This document shows, one piece after another, positions 30,201 through 45,200 of a stretch of DNA of 64,000 bases. The stretch lies in NCBI GenBank assembly GCA_030549495.1, contig JAUIRK010000926.1, positions 492,001-556,000 of the forward strand, read 5' to 3'. The stretch comes from Nectonema munidae (lineage: Eukaryota; Nematomorpha; Nectonematoida; Nectonematidae). Each line of letters begins with the position of its first letter. Position 1 is the first letter of the stretch. The notes beneath the pieces are model-generated. The model worked only from the letters and a program-made list of their open reading frames with translations, had not been told where the DNA came from and made no database searches. The position numbers and the translations under genes were made by a program.

Positions 30201-33200
30201 AGTCTGTCTCAAAGCAAAATGAGGAATCGATTGATTTCGTGTACAGCACAAATATTGATTTTAAAAACTTACAAAATTTTGAGCTCGTAAAGATTTTGGA
30301 AATCATCTCTGCCAATCTTTGAGATGTTGTTGTGTTGCAAATCTCTAAAAAAAAATAAATAAACGAAACGATCATACTATTACTTTAATAATAATTATTA
30401 TTTACTTTTTTCTTGTTTTTAAAGAACTTATTTTATCTTTTTATTTCTTTTCTTCTTTATTATATTTTAACACATCTAGCATATCATATTCCACAAATCA
30501 CATTTAATAATAATTTGTATTTGTATAGTTAAAAAGTCTTATTTTTTAGTTTTTAATTCAACAATTGGCAATTATATTGATACACTCAATAAAATTTTCT
30601 AACAAACTAAATAATAATAATAAAAAAAATATACTAGAGAAAAAATAGTGCAATAATCAAAGACTAAAGAATTAAAGACACTCATCAAAGAAATAACAAT
30701 TTGCCATAAAAATAATAACATATTATATTTTATATAGGTAAAAACTTTTAGTAATTTTTTAAAGAGTCTTTATCAAATGGAAATATTTCACTGGTCTCAT
30801 AACCACCTTCTTCACTTCTTTACAAGAAGAACTTCGTTCACTTCACGCAAAGGCCTGAAGAAGGTGTTTATTTTAAAAGTAATAAACGGCCTTCTTGATT
30901 CACATATATATATATACATAATAAAATGGAATTTTCCTATTGTATTTAGGAAGATTTTATATGGATATATTTTTTCATATAACGTTAGTATCCGATCATT
31001 ATTATAAGCGCGATACTAATTTATATAATTAAAATCTAGCAGAATGCTTATTTAATTATTGAAAAGAACTAAATTAAAAAAAAATTTTTTTTTGATATAA
31101 CGACCCAAATGAAAATATTTAAAAGTATTATACTAATACATTTGGATTTTTTTTCTTCAGAAAATAGAAAATCTTAAAGATGAAAGAATGAAGTTTTGAT
31201 ACCGTCATCTGTGACACAAAAATAAATTTTACACGATCTATCATGACAAAAAATTCAGTAATTGTGGTAAAAAATTAATAAATTATAAAAAAAATTACAA
31301 AAAATTTGAATACTAATCTTTCATGATTTTTATAAAATATTTAACACTGAACCTCTAGCAAATATAAATATTTCAGTGCATGGATGTCTATTGTCATTGC
31401 GTATGTTCTATACTACAGTGAAACTTCGCTATTTCGAACATGTGATATCTCGAAGTATCGGTTATCTCGAAGTTCTTTTATGGTACGAAATTACATGTAA
31501 ATAAGTTTCGATATCTCGAACTCTGATATCTTGAATAACCCGGATATCTCGAAGTATTTAATTGTTACAAGCATCAAATTTACTATGTTTATCTCGAACT
31601 TTTTACATACCTAAATAATCATTTACAACAAAACACCAAATAATAAAAAATAAATGTTCTCTAGCAATATTGCAGCAATACATCAGGGACCCTTTCTCTC
31701 TCCGCCTCCACCTAATGTTTTCCTAGGGGGCAAAACCGCATTTTGCTCCTCTCCCCCTTCTCCCCAATAAATTTCAGTGTTTAAAATTTTATTTATGGAA
31801 AAATTGTTGCCATATTTTTCTTCAATAAATTAAGTTTGTAATAAAAATCTTAATGAAAGTAATATGTCAACATCATCAAAGCTGCTTAGAGAAGTGATGT
31901 AAAACTAGGCATACGATGTGTGATGATCATGGATTTCCATAGTTTTTTATGCCTTCATCAAATCATCTACCATTTTTTGGACTTTCTGTTTCCTTGAGTC
32001 CGACTTACTGACGTTGATTTAAAATAAAATGCACTTTAAAAAGATATCAGGATCTGTTTATTTTAGCAGAGTTACTTTAGATCTAACAAGCAGACAAAAA
32101 ACATACCGGTCGATACTTATTTTTTAAAAAATGGACTTGATAATAGTTTTCTTGATATTTTGGATATCTCAAACACCTGGATATCTCGAAGATTTTGTTT
32201 TGTCCCTTCAAATTCGAGATAACGAGGTTTTACTGTATGTAGTATGCTATGCAGGCATTCGTATATGTATATATGAATGTGTGTCTAGATGTTTTTTTGT
32301 GTCAGACGTGTATTAATGGAAATAAATATGAAAGTTTGTCTCAGGAATGTCAAAAAATTATATATGTAAATGAAACTTTCAATGAGGTTACTATAAGATC
32401 TATGTTTACGCTAATACTAAGTCTAACCTCAACCCTAACACTAATACTAACTCTAATACTAATTCTACACTAATCTTAACTCCAAAAATAGGTTTCCAAA
32501 TTTCACACATTTAAGCCCCAGTTTGGTTGAGCACTTATCAACTATTATGCAAATAGAGGAAAAAAGTTGACTAATCAAAATCAGCGTTAGAGTGATGAAA
32601 AAAATTATTATAACAAATTATCTTGAAGGAAAAAAAGTCATCTCCATCGCGCTCAACAGTTCTATACTGCAGAAATCAGTATATCGATATAGGAAAATGT
32701 TATAGGTAAACTTAAGTCAAGTTGCCAAGTGTAAAAGGTCAGAAATGCTATGTATATATCATTTGCAAAAAATAGTCTGTAAAGTATTGTTAGGATAAAA
32801 GTAGATTGAAGAAAATCAAATTCACAGTGAGAAACATCCAGAAATTGGGTTGAAAGAGCGCATTTCATAATTAGATGTGATGTTTCAACAATGAAAGCAC
32901 GTACAAGGGAAAGCATAAAAAGAAGATTCTTTTCTTTTGATCATGATGCAATGATAGGATTGTGAATTATGAGAATGATTATGTCATGACTTTTGATGTT
33001 GTTGATGATGAGAATGCGTTTACTATTTAATTTTCTATAATCTAATTCTAATATTTAGCAAATATAAATTGTGGCATATAAAAAGCTGCGCTTTAAAAAG
33101 CATAAAAGAATATTTTATGGATCTTTCAGTGTGATCTACATTTCGAAATTCAACCATCTAAACTGATTTGCCAATCAAATTTTGCTATTTATTAATTGAC

Positions 33201-36200
33201 ATGCTAAATAAAAAAAGACAAAAATTTACATCATAATGCTTGAAAAGTAGAACAAAGTTCACTCAAACTCCTTCAAATCGTGTAACATTTTAAATTTATA
33301 AAAAAAATTTTTAACACAAAATCAAGCTAGAGTTTTGTGTCTAAACAATTGTTTCATACACGAAAAGATATCAACAGTATTGCATGAACCGCGTATTTAA
33401 TTTTTTTTTATAGATTTCGTTTTTTACCCATTTATTATAAAAGGAGTTTGGGTGAAGTTTGAAAATGTCACTCCAAAGGGGATAAAGACTTTCGAAAAAA
33501 AACGCTATCATCATATACTTATATATGTAATAAATGGATACACTAATATTAATCTCATGATAATGAAGTTCATACACAAACAATTTTTATCCAAAATCAT
33601 GATATTACTATAATAATCATTTCATTCCTACACATTTTCGTATATTTTTTCGATAACTAACTTTGGAAAGTGTGGTATGGTACAAAATGAAATTTTTTAA
33701 GTAAACATCACTTAGGATTCAAACTTCTCACTAATTGGAATATACGATTCATATACGATATAATATATTCATTATACACTTTTTAACACCTCCTGTAACT
33801 TCATCTTGTAAGTAAATTTTATTTTTACACACGTCCCAATTTTGCCTCATATTTAAATTCTTGGAGAAGGGCGCAACCGTACCAAATTTGAAACGGTCTT
33901 CGTTTTTTTCTTTCAAAGTCGAGCTTTTAAACGAACAAATTTGTTGTGTTTTCCGTTTCTCTGATTTGAATAGGATAAACTTTTCAAATATAAAAAATTG
34001 TAAAAGTTCATTTTAACGAGAATGCAGTAATTAAAACTTTTTGTTCAAAAATATATATTAAAGATATTTAAGTTATTTTTTGATCATTTACCTTACTTTT
34101 CCTGAAAAACTGAAAATTTTTATAATTTGAATATACAAATTTTAATAGAATTAGATCCTGATTTAAAATTTTTTAGTTGTCAAGTATTGATCTAATAGAT
34201 TTTGGAGAGAAAATATACATAAAGATATTTAACAGAGAAATGATGCTAGAAAAAATTACTAATTTGTATAAAAAATTTCAAAATTAGAATATTTTAATTA
34301 TAATTTTTATTCAAATTTATATTAATTTAATTTCTTTAATTGTTTACTGATTTTCCAATTATTTACTAAAAATTGGAAAAAATAGATACCAATAGATTTA
34401 TCATAACGCGGTCGACTAAAACGACGGATCCAATATAACACGGGTGGTGTCTTTGTCATATACCACGTATTCCAGTAGATGCGTTATAGCACGAACCGTT
34501 TATAATGCGAGTTCTTGGCTTATTTGCCATGGAGTTATAAAGGAATCAAATATTATATTTTTCAAAATCAATTTTTAGATTAGAATTTCACTCAAAATTT
34601 CCTTTTCAATGTGTCTTCCTTCAAGATGATTGAAACGTATGTTAGATTAGGGAGAGAGTAAAAATGAATTTCCCCTTATATATATATACCATTTTTAACT
34701 TTATTTTGTCCTTTAGCAATTCTCTTTTGTCTTTTTGCAATTCAGTTTCTTTCAACTTTTTAAATTTTTTGTTTCCCATTTGTTATATTTATATTACTTT
34801 GACATGCACTGTTTTTAATTTCTTTACATTTTGACCATTTACACGATGAATTTTTTTTTATATTTTTCAGAAAAGAAGAAACTAAAACATTTCAATGTTT
34901 AATTATTTCGCAAATAAATCTTATTTTCCTTCGTTAATTTTTTCAAAGAGTAAATTTATAATTTTTTACATTTTCATATTATTTTTTAAAAAAAATTCAT
35001 GGTGTATCAATAAATTAAAAATAATATAAATATAACAAATGAAAAATTAAAATTTAAATAATTGTAAAAAGAGAAATTATAAATAGATTTGCAAAAGTGG
35101 AAAATAGAATTGCAAAAGAACAAAATAGAATTGCAAACGGACAAAATAGAACTATAGAATGGTATATTTTCTTGTGAAACCCTTATTTTCTTTTTGAAAA
35201 TCTTCCGAGTGTTCTAAAAGCATTACATTAACTACGCTTCTCTCCATAATCCTAGTGAGATATAGCTTGAATGATTGAAAAGTTTTGCATCAAGTGATAT
35301 GCGCACTTGCATTGGTATTGATTGTATGTTTACACCAGAGAATACTATTTCTAGAGAAAACACGCACTATTGCAATTTTGCATATATGCATGATCATGAT
35401 TACTATTTGAAGATATTTCTCAATTTATCTTTATTGCATTCAGCAAAAATGTCAAAGACACATTAAAATGAAGTCAGTATACATATTCCTCAAACTAATA
35501 ATACTGTTACAAGCTAATCCAATGAATTCTCCATTTTTCACACATTTCTCAATGTAATGGCATCTTAAAATTATGCACTCATAGGAGAGATAAAGAAAGA
35601 AATATAACAAGTATTGGTTTTATAGACTTTTCATATGGGGTGCGGAAAATATGTTAGTATAAATAAATATATCCATGATATCTTAATTATTGAGATAAAA
35701 TAAAAAAAGATTGCTCTTTCAATTATTATGAAACGATTTTTGACTTTTTTACCTTTTTTGTGAATTCTTTGAATCAATTAAATCAAAAAAATATTTCTTA
35801 GTAAAGTTCAACTTTAACTAACTAAAAAATTGGAAAATTTTTTCTTTTCAAAGAGATATATATTTTATTTAAACATTTTTTGAATTTTCTCAAATAGTAA
35901 CTTACACTTTGATTATATTATGCACTGATTAACCCATTTACGACCAAGGTTCCTATTTTGGAACATAAGTAATTTTATCTTCGTCTGCTTTTTTAAATGA
36001 CTTTGAATATAAATCGTCTGCGTTTTTTTAGATATCGTCTGCTTTGCTTGGTCTTAATGGGTTAATGCAGCGGGTTCCCAATCTTTTTCTTCCCAACGCC
36101 CATTTGACTGAAAATTTTTTTCACCGCCCCCTCCCCCCATTTTTCACGATTTAAAAAGTGAAAGAATCAAATAATTTTCTTATAAGAAAATAAGCAAAAA

Positions 36201-39200
36201 ACAAAATTAAATATTTTTCATAAAAAATTAAATTCAAAAAAATATGAATCATGAAAAAGGCTTGAAAATTCAATGGCTTCCTTGCGGCAGATGATTTTTT
36301 ATTATTTCATTCAAATTAGGACTTATTTTTGTAAGTTTGAGTCTTAAGTCCCCTGTCTCATCTATTTTAAATTTATTTCTTTGTTTGCTTTTCAGATATA
36401 GCGCAGCACTGAAACCCGTTTTCACCAGGTATGTCAAAGGAAATGCGAAAAATAAAAGTTGAATTTCCTCCCAAAAGTTTGCATATAAAAAGCGCCTTTT
36501 TACCAAGAATTTTCATATCCTGGTAAAGTGAATGAAGCTTCTTTTGATTCAAGATCATAAGTCAATCATTTCTTTTTAAATTTTATAATTCCTTTCTTGA
36601 CTATAAACTTGATAGGATCAAAACATCACTCCATATCGGATTTAAATGAATTTATGTGATTAAAGTACACTTTTATGCATCATCATCAATTTTTATGCCT
36701 TCTTTAAAAATAGAATTAAGATTGGGAAAGTAATGAAAGTCATGGCGGCGTAAATTTTAAGCGAATATCTCTAATTTGTTGATGAACACACCAATAATTC
36801 CCTTAGCTTTTATTATGTTTGAAGATCTTCACTGAAGTTTGAGATTAAAATCATTGAATTTTCCAAAAATATCAGCCAGATAAGCAATGTCGTTTTTAAT
36901 TGAACATATGCTTCCTTATTTTCATCTTTAAAAAATTCTAAAATGCTCTTATAAAGGTCAAAAAATCTTTAGAGACAGTTTCCTTTCGAGAGCCAACTCA
37001 CTTCTGCGTGTATCAAAAGAGAGCTAAACTGTTCTTCAATTTCCATACAAAGATTTTTAAAAGGCTTATCTTTAAGTGGGCTTGTGTTTATTTTAATAAA
37101 TTGTTTTTATGACAAATTGTAAAGATTTGAAAAGGTTTGGTGACATCGTTTTACCGACGAGATGTTGTGTATGAATGACACAATGGACTAATAAAATTTC
37201 TGGACAAGTTCTTTTCAAATGGGCTAAAAAAACCTTTGTAGCGGCCAACCATTGACTGTGCGCCGTCTGTTACACACGCTAAAATATTTTTCAATGAGCT
37301 TTTTTCAAGAAAAAAGTTTTTTACAACCTTGAAAATTGCTGAACGCTTTGTATCACTAACCAGAGACTTCGAAAATAAAAATTGCTCTGTATATTCTGAA
37401 TTGCAATCAAAAGCTACTGTTTGTTGATCATTGTAGTATACAATGAACTTACTTTTTGACATTTCATTAATTCTTGCCAATACTGTGTTGTTGTTACTCA
37501 ACGGAACAAATAAAGGTAAATCATTATCACCTGAACCAATCATTGTGCCAACAAATTCTTTGATACAAGGTAGTATTAAATTTCCACCAATATTATGTGC
37601 TGAAGATCGCATATTTACGTAAGAGTCGTCGTGTCTCGTTTTATCAGCGTATGTCAATCTTATTAATGCATCATGATTATTGGGCAAATAGAGAAGATAT
37701 GTCTATGATCAAATGCAAAAAAAATGTTTTTCTGATCGTTACACTTCACTGTAAATTATACATTAAAAATATACAAAATTTAGAAGATAAATCTCGTCGA
37801 ACACCCCCTTGCCATTAAACGCCCAAAATAAATATTATAAAGCATTCCGTGGGCGATAACGCCCAGGTTGGGAACCCCTGGTTTAATGTATTATTTAGAA
37901 CAATTTAATATATATAACAATTTGAAACTAGAATATTTTTCTTTTTGTCATTTTAAGACTAAATGAGTTTAATCTTATAGTTTAAGTTTAAGTAAGTAAG
38001 TAAGTTTATTTAAATAAAATGAAAATATTAATAAGAATGAACAGAGATATAAGGTAATTTTATACTGAATTTTGATGAAAATATATGTATTCAAAAGAAA
38101 TGAAGTGTGAAATCTAAAGGTTTATGCAAACCGCTGCAAGATTTCCAACATCAAGTATTATATTTTATATAGCATCAGAAAGAGTAAGAAGAGAAGTGTT
38201 ACTACTACTAGAGAAATATGTATTCAATTCAGCAAAATTAAACAAAAAATCATTTGAAAATATGAATGATTGTTTGATTCATAATTCATAATAGTTTGTA
38301 TTAAACTTGACCCTTTCAACTTCTTTTTGCACTGATGGACAAGCGAAATCAAAGGCTGGATGATCAGTTTTTTCACGACAAAAAAACTCACAAGTTGCGC
38401 ACGTTAATTGATTAGAAGCCATATCACAAGAACTACCATTGTGATTTTTAGAACAGTACCTACAAATAGGTTTTCTAGTACACTTTGATGCCTTGTGTCC
38501 AAACAGACAGCAGTTTGAGCACTGTTTGTACAATATGTAAGGATAAAGCTTATAACTATTCAAATCAATGTAAACTACAAACTTATTTTTTTGAAAGAAA
38601 TTGAAAATTTTACTGGACACTACAAAAACTAAAAGTTTACGATCTTGAGACCTTAACTTTTTAGAAAACAGAAATCTAAAAATCTCACCTTGTTCTTTCA
38701 AACTTTTAAGGCTAGGATGTTTTCTAAAAATCAAGGATTTTTAGAAAACATTGATTCTAAAATCTCTTCATCAGATATTTTACATGAAAAATTGAGACTT
38801 AGTTTAGGCAAAAACTTTCTAGCCGGATCAACTTTAAGCTTTTCAGTGGATAATTTTTCAGAAGCTCTCTGCATACTTTGAGAGTCACTAAACTTAAAGC
38901 AATACTTGTTTTTCATTTTTTTTTCACAGAACTAACTTGAACGTCTTTCAGCACTTTTGAAGACTTTTCAAAAACAGTATCATCGGCATCAGATTTTGAA
39001 ACGTAAAAACAAAAGTTGTTGACTGGCTTCTTTACAACATCAGCATAGGAAATTTTTTTTGGTAATACAGAAGCCTTTTCGGATTTCGCAGAAATTTTCA
39101 AATTATTTTCTAAATTGTTAACTTTATTCAGTAAATCATCTAATTTTGATGATAGACCATCAAATAATATCCCCATGTCCTTTATTATTACAACAAGAGT

Positions 39201-42200
39201 TTTCAGACAAAAATGGAGTAGAAGAAAGGGTATCACAGGAAAAAGATAATTTTGAACTTTTTTTCTTATCAAGGCAAGAGGTACATACATAATTAAAACC
39301 CAGAGGAAGATATTTGTCATAAAATTTATTGAAGCCTTTTTGGAGGCCAACAGATAAATAACATAACCAGTTATCACATATTATGCATTGTATCATGTGC
39401 TCTGAACAATCATCGCCTTTATTGTTTTTCGATACGTCTCGAAGACAAGCTTTACACACCCACTCTTTCATTTTGAAAGAATATATGAAACAGAAAATTA
39501 AAGTATGATGAAGAGAAACTGATACTTGAGGATTCAATCAACAGGAGTTCATAAATCAGAGGCAACGAATATTTTTGAGATAAAATGTAAAGTTTAAGTC
39601 GGCCATTATAAAAAAGTAAAAGCAAGGGTTTTATTTGAAAATGAACAAAATAGAAAAGAAAATATTCTAAAAAAAGCAGACGAAAAAATTTTTGTGTTGG
39701 AGTAAAAAAAGCTTCCTATACCATATACTATTTATATAGTATTTAAATAATCTTTTTTGTATGATAAAGAAACAATTAACTCATAAAATTCTTCTTCTAA
39801 TAATTAAGTTTTTTGATTATAAAGTCAAAAATATATGATTTTTTTTTCTAAAAAATAAATTTTTTTTATAATGTATTAGCTCTACTCTTTACGATCCATT
39901 CAAATATATATTACGACCAAATCAAAGTTTAAAAGTTGATAACTTTTCAAGGAGAAATTATTTTTAAGCGATCACAAGTATACTAATTAAAAATGCACGC
40001 TTTATTTAGCTAATATACTCACATATACTGAAAAAATTTCCCAACTATAGTAGTAAAATTAAGTTTTTACCATTTTTATAGTAAAAATACTATCAATTGT
40101 ATTTAAATTTGTAATTTGAATAAATAATTTTTTTACAATATTTTTTTTCTGTTATATCAGCAATACCAATATCTGCATCATATGTTGATATAGAGAAATA
40201 ATTTCGCCCAAAAAAAATAATTAGTTTCTAAGATGATTTTTCAGTAAAAATTTTTTACATCATTTATAGTGAATTTAGTATTAAAAATAGTAAATTTGTC
40301 TTGATTCAATGGTATTTTGGTTACCAAGAATAGTAAAGTTATGCATTGTAAAAGTAACCATTTAAAGTATAGTTGGTGTAATCACTATTTGTTTCAATGA
40401 AATATATCCATTTTTCAAATAAGCTTTACTGACACAGATAATTACGATTATACTATAATTATACTATTATCAATAATTGAATATAAATACTTTATTTTTT
40501 TTTCGATTTAAACGCGAGTGGAGTGAGATATAAAATTTAGCAAGGACGTATTGTCACTCTTTTATAGTTGTGTTTCGTGAGGATATGGAGAGAAAGGGGG
40601 ATTTGAGTTCGTGACGAGACATAAAATGGGAAATTAATGAAAACTTCATTACAGAGCCAAATTTAATTGAATATTGTTTATAGCTGTATAGAGGAGCTGG
40701 GTAAGAGAATGCTTTATTTATCATGCAGGAATCCTCTTGGATGGTTGTGGGTCTTGCATATTAATGCATGCCTCACATACTCACCACTACACACAGGATA
40801 CACAGATATCATCTCAGAAAATGGAACTACAAGCAAAGAAATTGTATAAAAATAATAATAATAATAATAAAAATGTAATTACATCAGCCATCGTATATAC
40901 CCCCTCCTCTTTGCCAACTATCAAAAAGGTATTGATAGTGGTGATGTGGTGAAGCTTATATAAATTGATTAGTGTAGAACGCGCCTTCTCCTAAAGGAAC
41001 TCTCACCCAACGATAAATTTACTTCATTAGAAGAGATGATGATTTAATTTAATTACACAAAGTTTCGCTATCCTGTAAAAGTAATATAGCAAGATTTGAT
41101 ATATATATATATATATTATATATATCTTTCAATGGAAACATTTTTTAACTTGAAATCTGTTTTTGTTTAATTTTTGTAAAAAAATTTTTATCCATAACAA
41201 AAATTTAATTCTGAAATTTTTTAGATAGAGGTTTTTTAATTTAATCATGTGCATAGTTTTTTCAGTGAATAAAAAGTGAATTTTTTGCCCCCTCGCCCCT
41301 TTTTCTGATTCAAATTCCTGGCTACAACATTGATAAAATTACATATACATTATGAAAAATTTATGTTAAGGTTAGGTTTGGTAATAGGGTTGAGAGAATA
41401 GACTGCTTGCTTTATTAAGTTCAGTGTGTCTGCATAAAAAGATCTAAGTGATGTTATTAATCCTATATGATCAACCTCTAATCTTAAAATATTAAAAAAC
41501 AGTTTTAAATAAGAATGACACATATCCAAACAATATGAACATAAAATCAAAAATTGAATTCAGATAAAATTTCAAAGAGCAAAATAGAATTTCAAAAAGA
41601 GCAAAAAGAATTCCAAAAAGACAAAATAGATTTGCAAAAAGATAAAATTGAATTAAAAATGGTATATATCTATTTTCAAAATATATCAAAAAACTTGAGT
41701 TAACCAAATTTGAATTGATTCAACCAAACTAAATTCTATTTTTAGAAATCAATTAAATTTTTGATAAAAAAATACTTGTAATATATGCCCTCTATGAAAT
41801 GAATTTATCTCCCTTAAACATTACACTCTGGTGCCTACTTCTGTGTAATCGGTATGTCTCAGCAAAGTAATAAAATGTTATTTGTTACTAAAGAAATTAA
41901 TCAATTAAAGTAACATAAATAACTTGGGCAAAATGGATACTATAATGTTTGGTTGTTTGGAAAAGATATATGTTCCTATTGATGAGTTGAACGAAGCATA
42001 GCAGCATATTCCGCCAAGCATGCATGTCTCTTGCCTGTTAACTTGTCATTGATATAATTATAGGGATTAGTTGTATCTTAGTTAAGAGGAAGGTCGTGAA
42101 AAATTCAATCAACAAATGTTGGGTTAAATGTTTTGGCTAAAATGTTGAAAGTAGACTTTTGCTCAACGTGTTAGAAACACAGTCATTCTTCGATGAATCC

Positions 42201-45200
42201 CAAGCATCAAGCTTCCTTTAATTTTTGTTTCTTACGTCATCAAATTTTTAGATGCAATTACACACTTCGTTATTTGATATTCGATTTCTGTGATCCAAAT
42301 TACATATAGTAATAAAATAATTACTTTTTACAAGATTGAAATCTTTTTGAAAAATGTTGATTACTGTAAGACTTTCCAAATTTTCCATCTTTTTACCAAC
42401 TTTTTAAATGCGACAGCGATACTGTAGTGAAGTTCTGGTGAGTGTATCCCGTAAAATATTTTTATCCAAGTACAACCATGTGCATTTTTACTCATTAATG
42501 TATAGATATCATTGATATTTTACTTTTGTATTCATATATCCATTATTATCGTGACCGGACATTTCGCCGAACGGACATTTGGCCGAAAGGACATTTAGCC
42601 AGATGGACATTTACGCAAAAATACATACAATTTGACAATTTTTGTTGAGGTTGCTTTACTTCCGTTTTCATTTATTATACTTATCTTCTATACACAAATT
42701 ATATTTTGCATAATTTTATCTACTAAAAGCTCCATGACAAATGATCCATTTGGTCAAATGCTAAAATATTTTTTTGGTCAAAAAATTAAATTATAATATT
42801 TTTGTGCTCACATTTGTATATGTATATATAATTACGCTTATGGCTTAAACTGTTCATCCCATTTTTTAATTTCAAAAATACTTGAAACTAAAAATTGAAT
42901 TTAAATAAAAAAATATCAACAAATAACATCACGTAATTTTCAAAATGTTAAAGTAAAAAAATTTAATAAAAAATTTCAAATATTTATTATAAAAAGCACA
43001 ATCACAAAGTTAAATAATAAAAACTAATCACTATTATCACAACAAATTTCACATATTTTATAATACAAATGTTGTAAATAAACCACGTTTTTGCATGTTA
43101 TACACACCGATTGCGACCTTCTGACACAATTGTACGCCTTAAATCTTTTAGCTTTTACCAAACTTTTCACAATGTTGATCCGTTTTTTGCAAAATTTTTC
43201 GCAAAGATAAAAAAATAATTCGTTATTTCTTTTTGTAACACTTGAGATTTTCAATTCTTTTTTTATTTGCTTATCAAAAGTCTGATAGCTCAAATTTATT
43301 AAAAAATTGTACTGTGATAATTGGGCAAAATTGATTTTGCTCTAAATATAGAGAGCCTTTATACAAGACAAATCATTTTGATTGGGTGCAAAAGTAAAAA
43401 GTATAACAAGACTTCTTAAACTCCTTCCAGCAATAATGAATGGCCACATAATTTCATGAATTCTTCCCTCAGTCTAACTTCAATCAAACTTGAAGAAAAT
43501 TTTCTTTATAGGTTTTAAAACGAATATAAATGAAGCTATTGATGAAGCTTTTTTTTACATTTTAATTTTTTTTGTTCATCTCCTGATGTTGATTCATTGA
43601 AGCGGCTTATTGACATTTTGAATTCCATCAATACGTTACAGTCTTCTATCAACTTCCTGTAAAATGTGTAATTAAGTTTCATGTCTATGCAGTATTTTTC
43701 TTTTATGTAATTTCTTGTTATTTTGAATAAATTCCTCTATAATTGAAATTATTTTATACAACACCTTGATTCCAAACTTTCTTCACTTAGATGGAATTTA
43801 TTGTTTGAAACCGACATTTCTAAGGAAGTGCAATCATACATTCATTGAACGATTTAAAAAAATTTTCCTAAGAGATATCTTCCTTCTCTCTTCGTGATTT
43901 ATCATCAAACCATAGAAAACTTTTGATTTCATTGAAATAGTAGAACAAAAGTCAGCTTTATAAGCTCAGATAAGTATGAAGAATTCATAAAAATCATATG
44001 AAGATGTTTCACGATATGAGATGTTATGGTTATAACTGCAAAAATTATGGTTATAACAGATGAGTTTGTGCAAAATTCTCAAATTTAGAAGAAGACGATT
44101 ATAAAAGAAAGTATGTATTGATTTTTTTCATATGGGTGAAAATTACATATCGCTGCGCCCATTCGTATACGAATAATTTATGTTGACCGATGAAGCGAAT
44201 AAAGTTCTCATTATTTTAAATTTCGCGTAAGTAAAAAACTAAGCGTTATACAACTGATATGCACTTTTTATTCTTGTTCAAGAAGCTTGAAACATTAGGA
44301 AACTGAAATTTTTCTTTGGTAAAATACCCTACAAAATTACCTTTCTGTTATTATATATATTTAAAATAAATAAATTTGCCAATATGTTTGACAACTTTAG
44401 AAGAAGAAGCCAAGATTTTATTTATCAATGAATAAGAAATACAACAAATTTAATCAAATTAGTTTTTCAACAAAGAGAAGCAACTTTAGCCATCACCCTG
44501 TTCATTAACTTATCAAAAAGTCAAGCAGTTCAAAAATAGAAAAATTTTAAATAATATGGATAGTCCAAAATGATGCTGTTTTAACCGTTAACGACCAGAA
44601 TAATCAGACGATATCTAATGTAAAGCAGAAGATTTATATTAAAGAGCATTGATAAACGCAGACGATTTTATTTTTGTAAAGTCGACTATAGCCGACTCTG
44701 GCCGTTAACCCGTTAAAAAAAATTTAGTCCCCGTTTTTAAGATGAGGAAGAATATTCTTTTGAGATTCAAAAATATCAAAACTTACACAAAACTTCTCAT
44801 TTTGGCGCTTATACTTTGAGTAATTTCAATTAGGATGAAGGAGCTTTGAGTGGAGTTAAAATGAGTGAATCATTAGGAGAAAATGTTAATTAAATTTTCC
44901 ACGATCGCACCTTTTCGAATTTAACCTGCGTACAGACTATCTATCCTTAAAAACAGGTTTTGCTTAAAATTCTAAATTTAAAGAACGATCTTTTCCAACT
45001 ATCAATATGTAATTTATGATATACTTTCTATTTTTTCACACAACACCATACTGCGTTTCTATCGGATGATACTGAGCGATCCTAGACGCTTTGTAACAAC
45101 CATCTTACAATTCGGACCTTAATTCCATGCTGTAATTGCAAATATTTTCTCAATTATTTTTTTTGTAATTCTTTCTTTCTTCCTTCCTTTTCTTTCATAG

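Noticed and set aside
32400-32475. Interstitial telomere array
   Set aside because: Units are irregular (CTAACA, CTAATA, CTAACT) with a single CCCTAAC.
44160-44173. Perfect 14-bp palindrome ATTCGTATACGAAT
   Set aside because: Short, single, and no associated element; expected occasionally by chance.
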